Source of the DNA: Bacteroides zhangwenhongii
Lineage (GTDB): Bacteria; Bacteroidota; Bacteroidia; Bacteroidales; Bacteroidaceae
Length of the DNA: 64,000 nucleotides
Direction: 5' to 3'
NCBI RefSeq assembly: GCF_009193325.2
Contig: NZ_CP059856.1
Span: forward strand, 4,650,001 to 4,714,000
Part shown: one piece after another, positions 18,193 to 30,384 of the stretch
Position numbering within the stretch: the stretch's first letter is position 1
Layout of the letters: each line of letters starts with the position of its first letter
Notes under the pieces: model-generated
Told to the model about the DNA's origin: nothing
The model's input: only the letters and a program-made list of their open reading frames with translations
Databases searched by the model: none
Program-made: the position numbers and the translations under genes

Positions 18193-18204
18193 ATAAATAT
18201 TCAA

Positions 18205-19290
18205 TTATTTCCTGAACGGAGGTTTTACCACGACCGCTTTCAATTTACGCCCACGCATATCGATACAGATTTCCGTACCTGCCTTGCCGTATTCCGGTTT
18301 CACATACCCCATGCCGATACCGATTTTGCGGGTAGGCGACATAGTGCCCGAAGTAACGATCCCAATCTTCTCCCCATCCGAATTTACAAGTTCATACCCA
18401 TGACGGGGAATTCCACGATCAACCATTTCAAAGCCAACCAATTTACGGGTTACTCCTTCTGCTTTCTGCTTCTCCAGCATCGGACGATTGATAAACTCTT
18501 TACCTTCTATAAACTTAGTTATCCATCCAAGTCCGGCTTCTATCGGTGAAGTAGTATCATCCAAATCATTTCCATACAGACAGAATCCCATCTCCAACCG
18601 GAGTGTATCGCGAGCTCCTAAACCGATAGGTTTGATATCAAACTCCTCACCGGCTTCAAAGACCGCTTTCCAAATGGTATCAGCCACATTCGGATAGAAA
18701 TATAGTTCAAAACCTCCTGCACCCGTATAGCCGGTATTAGAAATTATCACGTTCTCTTCACCTGCAAACTTTCCGACTTTAAAAGTATAATAAGGAATTG
18801 ATGACAGATCAATATCAGTCAATTTTTGCAAAGCAAGAATCGCTTTCGGTCCCTGCACAGCAAGTTGCGCCATGTGATCCGAAGCGTTCTCCAATTCCGC
18901 TCCTTCCGTATTATGAGAAACGCACCAGTCCCAGTCCTTTTCAATATTAGCGGCATTGACTACCAACATATATTTTTCCGGTTCATACTGATATACCAGT
19001 AAGTCATCTACAATTCCTCCCTTATCATTCGGGAAACAAGTATATTGAATCTTTCCCGGAGTCAGTACCGCCACATTATTGGAAGTCACCTTCTGAAGAA
19101 AAGCCAATGCCTTCGGACCTTTCACCCAGAATTCTCCCATGTGGGATACATCAAACACCCCGACACCCTGACAGACCGTCAGATGTTCGTCAATGATACC
19201 GGAGTATTCAATAGGCATATTATAACCTGCAAACTCGTGCATTTTAGCGCCAAGCGCTATATGTTTCTCTGTAAACGGAGTGGTTTTCAT
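18205..19290 (-). CDS. gcvT: Glycine cleavage system T protein (aminomethyltransferase)
   Basis: GcvT transfers the aminomethyl group from lipoyl-H protein to tetrahydrofolate, giving methylene-THF and ammonia. The 361-residue protein shows the expected folate-binding GCV_T domain (about 5-265) with [18 protein letters not shown], and the barrel-like C-terminal GCV_T_C domain (about 270-360; [21 protein letters not shown]). Length is normal. The H and P protein genes are not in this window. Next upstream on the same strand is pepT, 31 bp away. Confidence 0.97.
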   Translation of the reverse strand: MKTTPFTEKHIALGAKMHEFAGYNMPIEYSGIIDEHLTVCQGVGVFDVSHMGEFWVKGPKALAFLQKVTSNNVAVLTPGKIQYTCFPNDKGGIVDDLLVYQYEPEKYMLVVNAANIEKDWDWCVSHNTEGAELENASDHMAQLAVQGPKAILALQKLTDIDLSSIPYYTFKVGKFAGEENVIISNTGYTGAGGFELYFYPNVADTIWKAVFEAGEEFDIKPIGLGARDTLRLEMGFCLYGNDLDDTTSPIEAGLGWITKFIEGKEFINRPMLEKQKAEGVTRKLVGFEMVDRGIPRHGYELVNSDGEKIGIVTSGTMSPTRKIGIGMGYVKPEYGKAGTEICIDMRGRKLKAVVVKPPFRK

Positions 19291-19321
19291 ATTCTTTTAA
19301 GTATTAAGTTTTAAGTATCAG

Positions 19322-20545
19322 TTATTTGGAAGCTACAAGCTCGGCAATCTTCACTATTACTTTCATTGCTTTCTCCATATTCTGGATAGGCACAAATTCA
19401 TAACGTCCGTGAAAATTCAGCCCACCGGCAAAGATATTCGGGCAAGGCAAGCCTTTAAAAGAAAGTTGTGCACCATCCGTACCTCCACGAATCGGCTTCA
19501 CATTCGGTTTCACACCAACAGCTTCCATTGCAGCAAAAGCGGTGTCGATAATATGCATCACCGGCTCTATCTTCTCACGCATATTATAATATTGGTCGCG
19601 CAATTCGAGAGTCACCGTACCCGCACCATATTCGGCATTCATTTGAGCGACCAGACGTTCCATTTCTTTCTTGCGGTTTTCGAACTTAGTACGGTCATGA
19701 TCGCGAATGATATAAGAAACTGAGCTTTGCTCCACTTCACCCTGAATGCCAATCAGATGATAAAATCCTTCATATCCCGTAGTATGCTCCGGCCTTTCCT
19801 GTGCCGGCAGCAGAGTAATAAACCGATTGGCCAAATAAATGGAATTAATCATCTTATCCTTAGCATATCCCGGATGTACATTACGCCCTTTAAAAGTAAC
19901 TTTAGCGGCAGCAGCATTGAAGTTCTCGAACTCCAACTCTCCCACTTCACCGCCATCCATTGTATATCCCCACTCACAACCGAACTTTTCTACATCGAAT
20001 TTATGAGCGCCTTCACCGATTTCTTCGTCCGGATTGAAACCGATACGGATTTTTCCGTGTTTGATTTCAGGGTGTTCTTTCAGATAGGCCATTGCAGAAA
20101 CAATCTCTGCAATACCGGCCTTATCATCAGCACCGAGCAAAGTTTTTCCGTTGGTTACAATCAAATCTTCTCCTTTATGATCCAACAATTCAGGGAATTG
20201 CGACGGAGAAAGAACCACATTTTCTTCAGTACAAAGTACAATATCCGAACCGTCATACTTTTCTACAATACGCGGAGTAACATCCTTACCCGTCATATCC
20301 GGACTTGTATCCATGTGAGCAATAAACCCGATAGTCGGCACCTTTTTATCTATATTGGCAGGGAGCGTGGCGAAAAGATAACCATGCTCATCCAAAGTTA
20401 TATCTTCCAACCCCAAAGATTCCAACTCTTTTTTCAAGTATTCTGCAAAAACCATCTGCTTCGGAGTACTTGGAGTAAGCCCTGTCGATTCATCAGATTG
20501 TGTATCGAAGCTTACATACTTTAAAAATCTGTCTACTAAAGTCAT
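19322..20545 (-). CDS. pepT: Peptidase T (tripeptide aminopeptidase)
   Basis: A cytoplasmic M20B zinc exopeptidase that removes the N-terminal residue of tripeptides. The 407-residue protein has metal-binding motifs [11 protein letters not shown] (near 75-85), [13 protein letters not shown] (near 137-149, Asp ligand) and PDEEIGEG (catalytic and ligand Glu near 175). The lid-dimerisation domain includes [13 protein letters not shown]. Length is as in E. coli PepT. It precedes gcvT by 31 bp and may share a transcript. A strong terminator at 20611-20653 separates it from the PurF-like gene upstream. Confidence 0.97.
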   Translation of the reverse strand: MTLVDRFLKYVSFDTQSDESTGLTPSTPKQMVFAEYLKKELESLGLEDITLDEHGYLFATLPANIDKKVPTIGFIAHMDTSPDMTGKDVTPRIVEKYDGSDIVLCTEENVVLSPSQFPELLDHKGEDLIVTNGKTLLGADDKAGIAEIVSAMAYLKEHPEIKHGKIRIGFNPDEEIGEGAHKFDVEKFGCEWGYTMDGGEVGELEFENFNAAAAKVTFKGRNVHPGYAKDKMINSIYLANRFITLLPAQERPEHTTGYEGFYHLIGIQGEVEQSSVSYIIRDHDRTKFENRKKEMERLVAQMNAEYGAGTVTLELRDQYYNMREKIEPVMHIIDTAFAAMEAVGVKPNVKPIRGGTDGAQLSFKGLPCPNIFAGGLNFHGRYEFVPIQNMEKAMKVIVKIAELVASK

Positions 20546-20610
20546 ATCGTTTTAATTACAAGTTACTAATTACAATTTACAAATTGATAGTTTATAGTGC
20601 CGTAAAGGTA

Positions 20611-20653
20611 AAAAAAGAGCCGTGAATTACAAAGCAATTCACGGCTCTTTTTT
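20611..20653 (-). terminator. Bidirectional terminator downstream of the PurF-like gene
   Basis: GAGCCGTGAATT (20617-20628) pairs with AATTCACGGCTC (20636-20647). An A-run precedes and a T-run follows, so it can end transcription in either direction. On the minus strand it ends the PurF-like gene. Confidence 0.92.
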
Positions 20654-20698
20654 ATTGTATAATTTTATCCGGATACTTAACTGACCTATCTGACCACT

Positions 20699-22108
20699 TT
20701 AAAAATGGCTACTGCCATCAAAGCAATGTGTACAAACCTTGCATTTGGGCAGACCGATAGCTTCTATTAATGTTTCCACTGTATTGAACTTCAAAGAAGA
20801 AAGCCCGAAACGTTCGGCTATAATACCAACCATCTTCTCATATTCGGGAGACCCGGTAGTAGCATATTTATCCAAATTCTTATTTTCATCACCTTCCAAT
20901 TCCTTAATAATACGGCGGGTAATCAGTTCCAACGCATTTTTGGAAGCGGAAAAACCTACAAACGGACAAGCATAAATCAATGGAGGGCAGGCAATACGCA
21001 TATGTACCTCTTTTGCTCCATAATCATATAGTATCTTCACATTATCACGCAACTGCGTGCCACGAACGATAGAATCATCACAAAACAACAAACGTTTACC
21101 TTCAAGCATTGCACGGTTCGGAATCAATTTCATCTTCGCCACTAACGCACGCATCTCCTGATTACTAGGAGTAAAACTACGAGGCCAGGTCGGTGTATAT
21201 TTTGAAATCGCACGGTGATAAGGAACACCCTTGCCTTCCGCATATCCCAAAGCCATACCCACTCCCGAATCAGGAATACCACAAGCACAGTCCACTTCCG
21301 ATTGATCTGTCTGTCCCATCTTCAATCCACAAGTGAAGCGCACCTCTTCTACATTCCGTCCTTCATAACAAGAAGTAGGAAAGCCATAGTACACCCACAA
21401 GAACGAACAAATCTGCATATCCTCATTCGGTTCACGAAGTTGTTCGATATGATCGTCATACATACGGACGATTTCACCGGGACCTAAGTATTTCTCTATC
21501 TCATAATCCAAATTCGGAAAACTGGATGATTCGCTTGTCGCAGCGTATGCTCCTTCTTTTTTTCCTATTACGATAGGAGTACGCCCCCACTGGTCACGAG
21601 CAGCGATGATACTTCCGTCCTCCGTCAAGATAAGCATTGAACAAGAACCTTTGATGTGCTTGAACACATTCTCAATACCTTCCACAAAGTTTCTACCTTG
21701 TATCAGAAGTAATGCGATAAGTTCTGTCTGATTGGTATTGCTCGAACTAAGTTCGGCGAAGTGCATATTTTGATTGAGGAGTTCATCTTCCAGTTGTTGA
21801 ATATTGACAACCTTTGCAACGGTAATAATGGCGAAGCGACCGAGGTGAGAGTTAATAATAATAGGTTGAGCGTCTGTGTCACTAATAATGCCGATACCGG
21901 CGTTTCCTTTAAACTTGTCCAATTCTCCTTCGAACTTTGTTCGAAAATAGGTACTTTCCAAATTATGAATGGAGCGTATAAACCCTTTTTCCTTACTGTA
22001 TGTCGCGAGTCCTCCCCGCTTTGTACCCAGATGTGAGTTATAATCTGTGCCGTAGAATAAATCAGTCACGCAACTAGCTTTCGAGACTGTTCCGAAAAAA
22101 CCTCCCAT
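20699..22108 (-). CDS. PurF-like amidophosphoribosyltransferase paralogue lacking N-terminal Cys
   Basis: The 469-residue protein has the PurF layout: an N-terminal Ntn-glutaminase-like domain (about 1-240) and a C-terminal phosphoribosyltransferase domain with the PRPP motif LLFCDDSIVRGTQ (about 350-362). PurF makes phosphoribosylamine from PRPP and glutamine. Here the mature N-terminus would be Gly (MGGFFGT) rather than the catalytic Cys of ordinary PurF (MCGxxG), so glutamine hydrolysis should be lost. Cys residues at positions comparable to the B. subtilis PurF Fe-S ligands (QICSF, CPFVGF, CKVC) remain. The ATG at 22108 is chosen because a TACTTTTG promoter box (22145-22152) overlaps a longer start at 22147. 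It may be ammonia-dependent or regulatory; a second, normal purF may lie elsewhere in the genome. Confidence 0.85.
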   Translation of the reverse strand: MGGFFGTVSKASCVTDLFYGTDYNSHLGTKRGGLATYSKEKGFIRSIHNLESTYFRTKFEGELDKFKGNAGIGIISDTDAQPIIINSHLGRFAIITVAKVVNIQQLEDELLNQNMHFAELSSSNTNQTELIALLLIQGRNFVEGIENVFKHIKGSCSMLILTEDGSIIAARDQWGRTPIVIGKKEGAYAATSESSSFPNLDYEIEKYLGPGEIVRMYDDHIEQLREPNEDMQICSFLWVYYGFPTSCYEGRNVEEVRFTCGLKMGQTDQSEVDCACGIPDSGVGMALGYAEGKGVPYHRAISKYTPTWPRSFTPSNQEMRALVAKMKLIPNRAMLEGKRLLFCDDSIVRGTQLRDNVKILYDYGAKEVHMRIACPPLIYACPFVGFSASKNALELITRRIIKELEGDENKNLDKYATTGSPEYEKMVGIIAERFGLSSLKFNTVETLIEAIGLPKCKVCTHCFDGSSHF

Positions 22109-22144
22109 GTTATTCTCTTTATTGATGTTTTTTAAAAAGATGTG

Positions 22145-22152
22145 CAAAAGTA
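22145..22152 (-). promoter_or_regulatory. -7 element of the PurF-like gene
   Basis: The minus strand reads TACTTTTG (TAnnTTTG). Transcription would begin near 22138, about 30 bases before the ATG at 22108. Confidence 0.55.
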
Positions 22153-22182
22153 CAAAAAAGAATCCGTCTGATAAAATAAAGA

Positions 22183-22213
22183 GCCCCGCAAAGTTTTGTT
22201 TTCTTTGTGGGGC
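22183..22213 (-). terminator. Terminator of the GH97 gene
   Basis: GCCCCGCAAAG pairs with CTTTGTGGGGC around a nine-base loop. On the minus strand it is followed by CTCTTTATTTTAT, a moderately U-rich tail. It lies 57 bp past the GH97 stop. Confidence 0.75.
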
Positions 22214-22269
22214 AACAACTAATATTTATTAAAAACGGGGAATCCGAGAACAATCTCTTTGCCTAGATC

Positions 22270-24441
<2,172 letters not shown>

Positions 24442-24642
24442 TTAGTTAATAATCGTATCGCAAAGATAGGACAGAAATATAGGAACTGTTTTTCTTTATA
24501 ATTAAAATATAGATAATCCAAAAATTCCATTCAGCATAAGCACCTAATTTTCAGAATACTACAAAAGTTAGGAATAAGAAAAAATATAGTAATTATCCTG
24601 CAATTAATCTGAATGATTAAAGTATATATTACACGTTCTTTC

Positions 24643-24650
24643 TATCTTTG
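24643..24650 (+). promoter_or_regulatory. -7 element upstream of crcB
   Basis: TATCTTTG matches TAnnTTTG; transcription would start near 24657 and the ATG is at 24688. The leader is too short to hold a fluoride riboswitch and none was recognised in the 258-bp gap (24430-24687). Confidence 0.5.
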
Positions 24651-24687
24651 CCAAAAATTATCTCGACAGTAACGTATCTAAAATCAA

Positions 24688-25065
24688 ATGAGTAAAGAAG
24701 TTATCTATATCTTTATCGGTGGAGGAACCGGTAGTGCACTGCGTTATTTCATCCAGTTGTTAATGCACGAACGAATCGTCCCTTATCATTTTCCATGGGC
24801 CACTTTCACGGTCAATCTTCTTGGCAGTTTTCTCATCGGTCTGTTCTATGCCCTTTCAGAGCGATTTCACCTTCCGTTCGAGGTCCGTTTGTTTCTGACA
24901 ACGGGTTTATGTGGAGGTTTCACAACGTTCTCTACTTTCTCCAGTGACGGCGTAGGTCTGCTGAAAGGAGAATTTTACGGAACATTTGTTCTATATACAT
25001 TATTAAGTATAGGAATAGGATTAGCCGCAACGTTAGCCGGCGGATATGTGGGAAAACAGATTTAA
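24688..25065 (+). CDS. crcB: Fluoride exporter CrcB/Fluc
   Basis: Fluc channels export fluoride as antiparallel dimers. The 125-residue protein has four membrane helices and the signature segments GGGTGSALRYFIQ (residues 11-23), TVNLLGSFLIGLF (with the pore Asn) and GLCGGFTTFSTFS (with the Phe-box and Thr/Ser track). Single-gene form, so it should be a homodimer. It lies in front of eno on the plus strand, with 100 bp between, and eno has its own promoter. Confidence 0.96.
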   Translation: MSKEVIYIFIGGGTGSALRYFIQLLMHERIVPYHFPWATFTVNLLGSFLIGLFYALSERFHLPFEVRLFLTTGLCGGFTTFSTFSSDGVGLLKGEFYGTFVLYTLLSIGIGLAATLAGGYVGKQI

Positions 25066-25108
25066 ACAAAAAGCATCGTCCTGTTGTTATAGTATAAGAG
25101 CGGACTAA

Positions 25109-26446
<1,338 letters not shown>

Positions 26447-26471
26447 AAACTGAATCCCTATTAAAAGGTAT

Positions 26472-26508
26472 AAAAAAAGCATTCAGGTAATTACCTGAAT
26501 GCTTTTTT
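26472..26508. terminator. Bidirectional terminator between eno and tRNA-Thr
   Basis: AGCATTCAGGTAA (26478-26490) pairs perfectly with TTACCTGAATGCT (26491-26503). The stem is preceded by an A-run and followed by a T-run, so it ends both the rightward eno and the leftward SRP RNA/tRNA transcripts. Confidence 0.93.
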
Positions 26509-26537
26509 CTTGGATCTGTTATATATCCTTTTTTTGA

Positions 26538-26610
26538 GCCTCTTGTCGGATTCGAACCAACGACCCCGAGATTACAAATCACGTGCTCTGGCCAACTGAG
26601 CTAAAGAGGC
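26538..26610 (-). tRNA. tRNA-Thr (anticodon TGT)
   Basis: The 73-nt minus-strand sequence folds as a cloverleaf. The acceptor stem is GCCTCTT with AAGAGGC, the D-arm GCTC...GAGC, the anticodon loop TTTGTAA (anticodon TGT, one T-T mismatch in the stem), the variable loop five bases, and the T-arm GTTGG TTCGAAT CCGAC. CCA is not encoded. The terminator at 26472-26508 follows, and the probable SRP RNA lies immediately upstream in the same transcript. Confidence 0.97.
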
Positions 26611-26614
26611 GGGT

Positions 26615-26710
26615 GGGTAAGCTATCTATATCGCGCCGCTACAACCAACTACCTTTGCTGCGATCAAGCCCTGGAGGATTCGAAGGGAGCTGGCCGTATA
26701 GGACTTACCC
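26615..26710 (-). ncRNA. ffs: Probable small-type SRP RNA (4.5S)
   Basis: On the minus strand the sequence carries a closing stem (GGGTAAG with CTTACCC, then CTATA with TATAG). It also carries GCAGCAAAGGTAG, which matches the GCAGC-CAAGGCAG core of E. coli 4.5S RNA, preceded by CCAGGGCTTGATC in the place of the GGAA-loop region. The length of about 96 nt fits the bacterial small SRP RNA. It is followed after four bases by tRNA-Thr and preceded by a perfect Bacteroides promoter, so the two RNAs are probably processed from one precursor. The identification is by eye; a covariance-model search was not done. Confidence 0.75.
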
Positions 26711-26722
26711 GTTTTGCGGTTG

Positions 26723-26752
26723 CAAAGGTAGGCATTTTTACGGATTCTGCAA
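26723..26752 (-). promoter_or_regulatory. Promoter of the SRP RNA/tRNA-Thr transcript
   Basis: The minus strand has TTG at 26752-26750, a 19-base spacer and TACCTTTG at 26730-26723, an exact match to the Bacteroides consensus. Transcription would begin near 26716, about six bases before the first SRP RNA stem. Confidence 0.78.
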
Positions 26753-26896
26753 TAGCTACGAACAACTTTTTTCAAGTAAAACAACTAACAGACTACATTT
26801 CAAGCAATTAAAAGTATAAAAAAAATCTCTACTAGCAACTTTTATTGCTTTATTAACTTTAACAACCATATTCCCTCTATCAACCGATATTATTTG

Positions 26897-26904
26897 TACC
26901 TTTG
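26897..26904 (+). promoter_or_regulatory. -7 element of the DUF4199 operon
   Basis: TACCTTTG matches TAnnTTTG and lies 22 bp upstream of the DUF4199 gene start. Confidence 0.5.
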
Positions 26905-26918
26905 TGCGCAATTTATAA

Positions 26919-27476
26919 ATGAAGATGACAGAGAACAGAAGCTATTTACAGAAATACGCCATGCATTTTGGCACATATATGGGAGCTTATTGGATATTGA
27001 AATTCATACTACTTCCATTGATGTTTACTATACCTTTTTTCCAATTGCTATATGTTATTCTAACGCTAGCCGTGCCAATCATAGGTTATTATTACGTAAA
27101 AATCTATCGCGACAAAGTATGCGGAGGAGCTATACAATTCTCACACGCTGTTCTTTTCACTATATTTATGTATATGTTCGCTTCCCTATTGGTAGCCGTA
27201 GCACATTACATATACTTCCAGTTTATAGATCACGGCTTTATCTTCAACGCCCTTGCTGATTTTTGGAACCAAGCGATAGAGCAAAGTCCCGCTTTACAAG
27301 AAAACAAAGAACTTATGAAAGATATGTTTGATGCAGATAAAATAAACTCGCTCAGCGCTATCAACATTACCATGCAAATGCTGTCATCGGACGTATTTTT
27401 CGGAAGTATCCTTGCCATCCCTACCGGATTAATGGTAATGAAAAAAGCGAAGCCCGGAAACAATGAGCCGAGTTGA
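26919..27476 (+). CDS. DUF4199-family membrane protein
   Basis: The 185-residue protein has four membrane helices (about residues 17-38, 42-60, 75-100 and 150-172) and matches the DUF4199 family of Bacteroidota inner-membrane proteins of unknown function. A charged loop of about 45 residues lies between helices three and four. It sits directly upstream of a polyprenyl-phosphate-type glycosyltransferase (35 bp gap) on the same strand, a pairing I recall as common in Bacteroidota. That suggests a shared envelope role, but nothing in the sequence shows catalysis. An in-frame ATG two codons later is an alternative start. Confidence 0.85.
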   Translation: MKMTENRSYLQKYAMHFGTYMGAYWILKFILLPLMFTIPFFQLLYVILTLAVPIIGYYYVKIYRDKVCGGAIQFSHAVLFTIFMYMFASLLVAVAHYIYFQFIDHGFIFNALADFWNQAIEQSPALQENKELMKDMFDADKINSLSAINITMQMLSSDVFFGSILAIPTGLMVMKKAKPGNNEPS

Positions 27477-27511
27477 TTGTAATTTGTAATTCGTAACTAG
27501 TAATTAAAGAA

Positions 27512-28462
27512 ATGGATATATCAGTTGTAGTCCCATTATTCAATGAAGAAGAGTCACTACCCGAACTCTACGCTTGGATAGAACGGGTAATGCAAGCCAA
27601 CGGATTCTCATTTGAGGTGATTTTCGTTAATGACGGAAGTACGGACCGTTCATGGGAAGTGATAGAAAAGCTAAAATCCCAATCGGAGCATGTAAGAGGT
27701 ATCAAGTTCCGTCGCAACTACGGCAAGTCACCCGCACTCTACTGTGGATTCGCAGAAGCGCAGGGAGACGTGGTTATAACGATGGACGCAGATTTACAGG
27801 ACAGTCCGGACGAAATACCTGAACTCTACCGGATGATAACCGAAGACGGTTACGACTTGGTTTCCGGCTGGAAACAAAAAAGATATGATCCTCTGTCAAA
27901 GACACTTCCCACCAAACTGTTTAATGCAACGGCACGCAAAGTTTCAGGCATTAAAAACCTGCACGACTTCAACTGCGGACTGAAAGCGTATCGCAGAGAG
28001 GTCGTAAAACATATCGAAGTGTATGGTGAGATGCACCGTTATATACCTTATCTGGCAAAGAACGCCGGATTCAAGAAAATCGGTGAAAAAGTGGTGCACC
28101 ATCAAGCCCGCAAATACGGTACAACCAAATTCGGACTTAACCGCTTCGTGAACGGTTATCTGGATTTGCTCTCACTCTGGTTCCTTTCCAAATTCGGAAT
28201 CAAACCGATGCATTTTTTCGGCTTGTTAGGATCGCTGATGTTTCTCATCGGAATGATTTCCGTTATCATTGTAGGTGGCAGTAAGCTATATGCAATGTAC
28301 AACAATCTACCATATAGACTAGTGACCGACTCTCCCTATTTTTATTTGTCACTTACGGCAATGATTATAGGCACACAATTATTCCTTGCCGGATTTCTTG
28401 GCGAATTAATCTCGCGTAACGCACCGGAACGGAATAACTACCAGATAGAAAAGAAAATTTGA
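27512..28462 (+). CDS. Family 2 glycosyltransferase with two C-terminal membrane helices
   Basis: This 316-residue GT2 enzyme resembles polyprenyl-phosphate sugar synthases (DPM1/GtrB/ArnC type), which transfer a sugar from a nucleotide donor to undecaprenyl phosphate. The GT-A domain runs from about 1-220, with VVPLFNEEESLPEL at the start, VNDGSTD and the MDADLQDSPDEIP motif (DAD metal site near 95). HHQARKYGTTKF occurs near 200. Two membrane helices follow (about 233-258 and 270-295), which anchor it to the inner membrane. The next gene starts four bases before its stop, in an operon with the DUF4199 gene upstream. Confidence 0.94.
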   Translation: MDISVVVPLFNEEESLPELYAWIERVMQANGFSFEVIFVNDGSTDRSWEVIEKLKSQSEHVRGIKFRRNYGKSPALYCGFAEAQGDVVITMDADLQDSPDEIPELYRMITEDGYDLVSGWKQKRYDPLSKTLPTKLFNATARKVSGIKNLHDFNCGLKAYRREVVKHIEVYGEMHRYIPYLAKNAGFKKIGEKVVHHQARKYGTTKFGLNRFVNGYLDLLSLWFLSKFGIKPMHFFGLLGSLMFLIGMISVIIVGGSKLYAMYNNLPYRLVTDSPYFYLSLTAMIIGTQLFLAGFLGELISRNAPERNNYQIEKKI

Positions 28463-28482
28463 TTCACATTCAATACTTGACT

Positions 28483-29031
28483 ATGAAGAATTTAGTTCGT
28501 ATCTTTCTCCTATTGATAATCGTTGGTGCCGCTATCGGTATCCACAGTTCATGTTCGGACGAAAATGATTGTTCTATGGCAGGACGTCCCATGATGTATT
28601 GTACGTTCAAAACCAACGATCCGGATAATGATAAGGCCGTACTCAATGACACACTCGACTCGCTGACAGTCAGAGCAATGGGAACAGACTCCATTATTCT
28701 CAACAATGAGAAAGATGTACATACAGTAATGTTGCCGTTGCGCTATACCAGCGATTCCACCGTATTTATCTTCCAATATGATCCGGTACGCAATCCCGAG
28801 GATGTAGATACAGTATATATCGTACAAGAGAACACTCCCTATTTTCAGTCTATGGAATGCGGCTACATGATGAAACAAAACATCATCAGTGCTGCATTCG
28901 GCAACAGAAAAAACAGTACGGAGAAAATAACGTCTATCGAATTACGAAATAAAGAAGCCAATTCAAATGAAATTGAGAATTTACAGATATTCTTTAACTA
29001 TCGCGACCGCACACCGGTTACGCCTGATTAG
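28483..29031 (+). CDS. Putative lipoprotein, DUF6452-like
   Basis: The 182-residue protein has an N-terminal hydrophobic segment and a Cys (IHSSC, about residue 24) that fits a weak lipobox. The mature part is beta-rich with conserved Cys (YCTFKTND, MECGYMM), pointing to an exported, envelope-located protein. It fits the Bacteroidales DUF6452 family (family name from memory). The ATG at 28483 is preferred over 28459 because it starts directly before the signal sequence. It overlaps the following DUF6048-like gene by 65 bp, which indicates tight coupling. Confidence 0.8.
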   Translation: MKNLVRIFLLLIIVGAAIGIHSSCSDENDCSMAGRPMMYCTFKTNDPDNDKAVLNDTLDSLTVRAMGTDSIILNNEKDVHTVMLPLRYTSDSTVFIFQYDPVRNPEDVDTVYIVQENTPYFQSMECGYMMKQNIISAAFGNRKNSTEKITSIELRNKEANSNEIENLQIFFNYRDRTPVTPD

Positions 29032-29764
29032 TCTGCTTCTACTCTTTTGTATCGGTCTTCCGTTACTGGCACAACAGCAGCGTCCTACTCATACACCCAA
29101 AAGAGACCAGAAGAAAAAAGAGACTGTCGAGATAGATACGATTCCGTTTTATAACGGGACGTATATTGGTGTGGATTTATACGGCATAGGAAGCAAAATC
29201 TTAGGAGGAGACTTCATGAGTTCAGAAGTCAGCATTGGTGTCAACCTTAAAAACAAATTCATCCCTACTTTTGAATTTGGCATGGGAGGAACAGACACCT
29301 GGAGCGAAACGGGTATACACTACAAAAGCAAAGCTGCCCCTTTTTTCCGTATCGGCGTAGACTACAACACGATGGCAAAGAAAAAAGAGAAAAACAGTTA
29401 TTTATATGCCGGACTTCGTTATGCATTCAGTTCTTTCAAATATGATGTATCAACCCTGCCGGCAAATGATCCTATTTGGGGAGATGTAATAGGCAATCCC
29501 AGCTTAGAAGACGATTATTGGGGAGGGAGTGTTCCTTTCAGCCATCTGGGCATGAAAGGCTCGGTGCAATGGTTGGAAATCGTCTTAGGCGTTAAAGTGC
29601 GTATTTACAAGAACTTTAATATGGGGTGGTCGGTACGCATGAAATACAAGACAAAAGCTTCTATCGGAGAGTATGGCGCTCCGTGGTATGTGCCGGGTTA
29701 CGGTAAATATAAATCAAATAATATGGGAATCACCTATTCCCTCATCTATAAATTGCCTCTTTAG
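28967..29764 (+). CDS. Putative outer-membrane beta-barrel protein, DUF6048-like
   Basis: The 265-residue protein has a signal peptide (hydrophobic core LISLLLLFCIGLPLLAQ, cleavage near residue 36). Alternating beta-strands rich in aromatic residues follow, ending in TYSLIYKLPL, typical of a small outer-membrane barrel. It resembles the Bacteroidales DUF6048 family that is found next to DUF6452, as here. The start overlaps the preceding gene by 65 bp; no later in-frame ATG would keep the signal peptide. Function unknown; the pair may form a lipoprotein-barrel unit. Confidence 0.8.
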   Translation: MKLRIYRYSLTIATAHRLRLISLLLLFCIGLPLLAQQQRPTHTPKRDQKKKETVEIDTIPFYNGTYIGVDLYGIGSKILGGDFMSSEVSIGVNLKNKFIPTFEFGMGGTDTWSETGIHYKSKAAPFFRIGVDYNTMAKKKEKNSYLYAGLRYAFSSFKYDVSTLPANDPIWGDVIGNPSLEDDYWGGSVPFSHLGMKGSVQWLEIVLGVKVRIYKNFNMGWSVRMKYKTKASIGEYGAPWYVPGYGKYKSNNMGITYSLIYKLPL

Positions 29765-29770
29765 AATACA

Positions 29771-30352
29771 ATGACAGGACTAGAGATTTGGTTGCTTGCA
29801 ATAGGTTTGGCGATGGATTGTTTTGCCGTATCCATTGCAAGCGGCATTATTTTGAAACGTACCCGATGGAGACCAATGCTAGTCATGGCCTTTGCTTTCG
29901 GACTTTTTCAAGCCATCATGCCACTTATCGGATGGATGTGTGCAAAAACCTTCAGTCATCTTATAGAAAGTATAGATCATTGGATCGCTTTCGGAATTCT
30001 TGCCTTTCTGGGAGGCCGAATGATTTGGGAATCCTTTAAAGAAGAAGAATGTTGCCAACTGTTCAATCCGGCAAACTTAAAGGTAGTACTGACCATGGCG
30101 GTAGCAACAAGTATCGACGCATTGGCAGTCGGTATTTCATTTGCCTTTTTGGGTATTCAGGATTACAGCGATATCCTTTCTCCTATCCTCATCATAGGAT
30201 TTGTTTCATTCGTCCTGTCATTAATCGGACTTATTTTCGGCATTCAATGTGGCTGCGGCCTTGCCCGGAAGTTAAAAGCTGAATTATGGGGAGGTATCAT
30301 TCTGGTAATTATCGGAATTAAAATATTAATTGAGCATCTATTTTTCCAATAA
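29771..30352 (+). CDS. mntP: Manganese efflux pump MntP
   Basis: MntP exports Mn(II) across the inner membrane. The 193-residue protein has six membrane helices in two three-helix repeats. Each repeat begins with the signature acidic motif: LAIGLAMDCFAVSIASG (Asp near 16) and AVATSIDALAVGISF (Asp near 117). Length is as usual. It follows the DUF6048-like gene by six bp and precedes apbE by 32 bp, probably in one transcript. No yybP-ykoY-type manganese riboswitch is possible in the short gap. Confidence 0.93.
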   Translation: MTGLEIWLLAIGLAMDCFAVSIASGIILKRTRWRPMLVMAFAFGLFQAIMPLIGWMCAKTFSHLIESIDHWIAFGILAFLGGRMIWESFKEEECCQLFNPANLKVVLTMAVATSIDALAVGISFAFLGIQDYSDILSPILIIGFVSFVLSLIGLIFGIQCGCGLARKLKAELWGGIILVIIGIKILIEHLFFQ

Positions 30353-30384
30353 AAAAAGAGTTTTCTTATTAAATAGAAGAGCGT

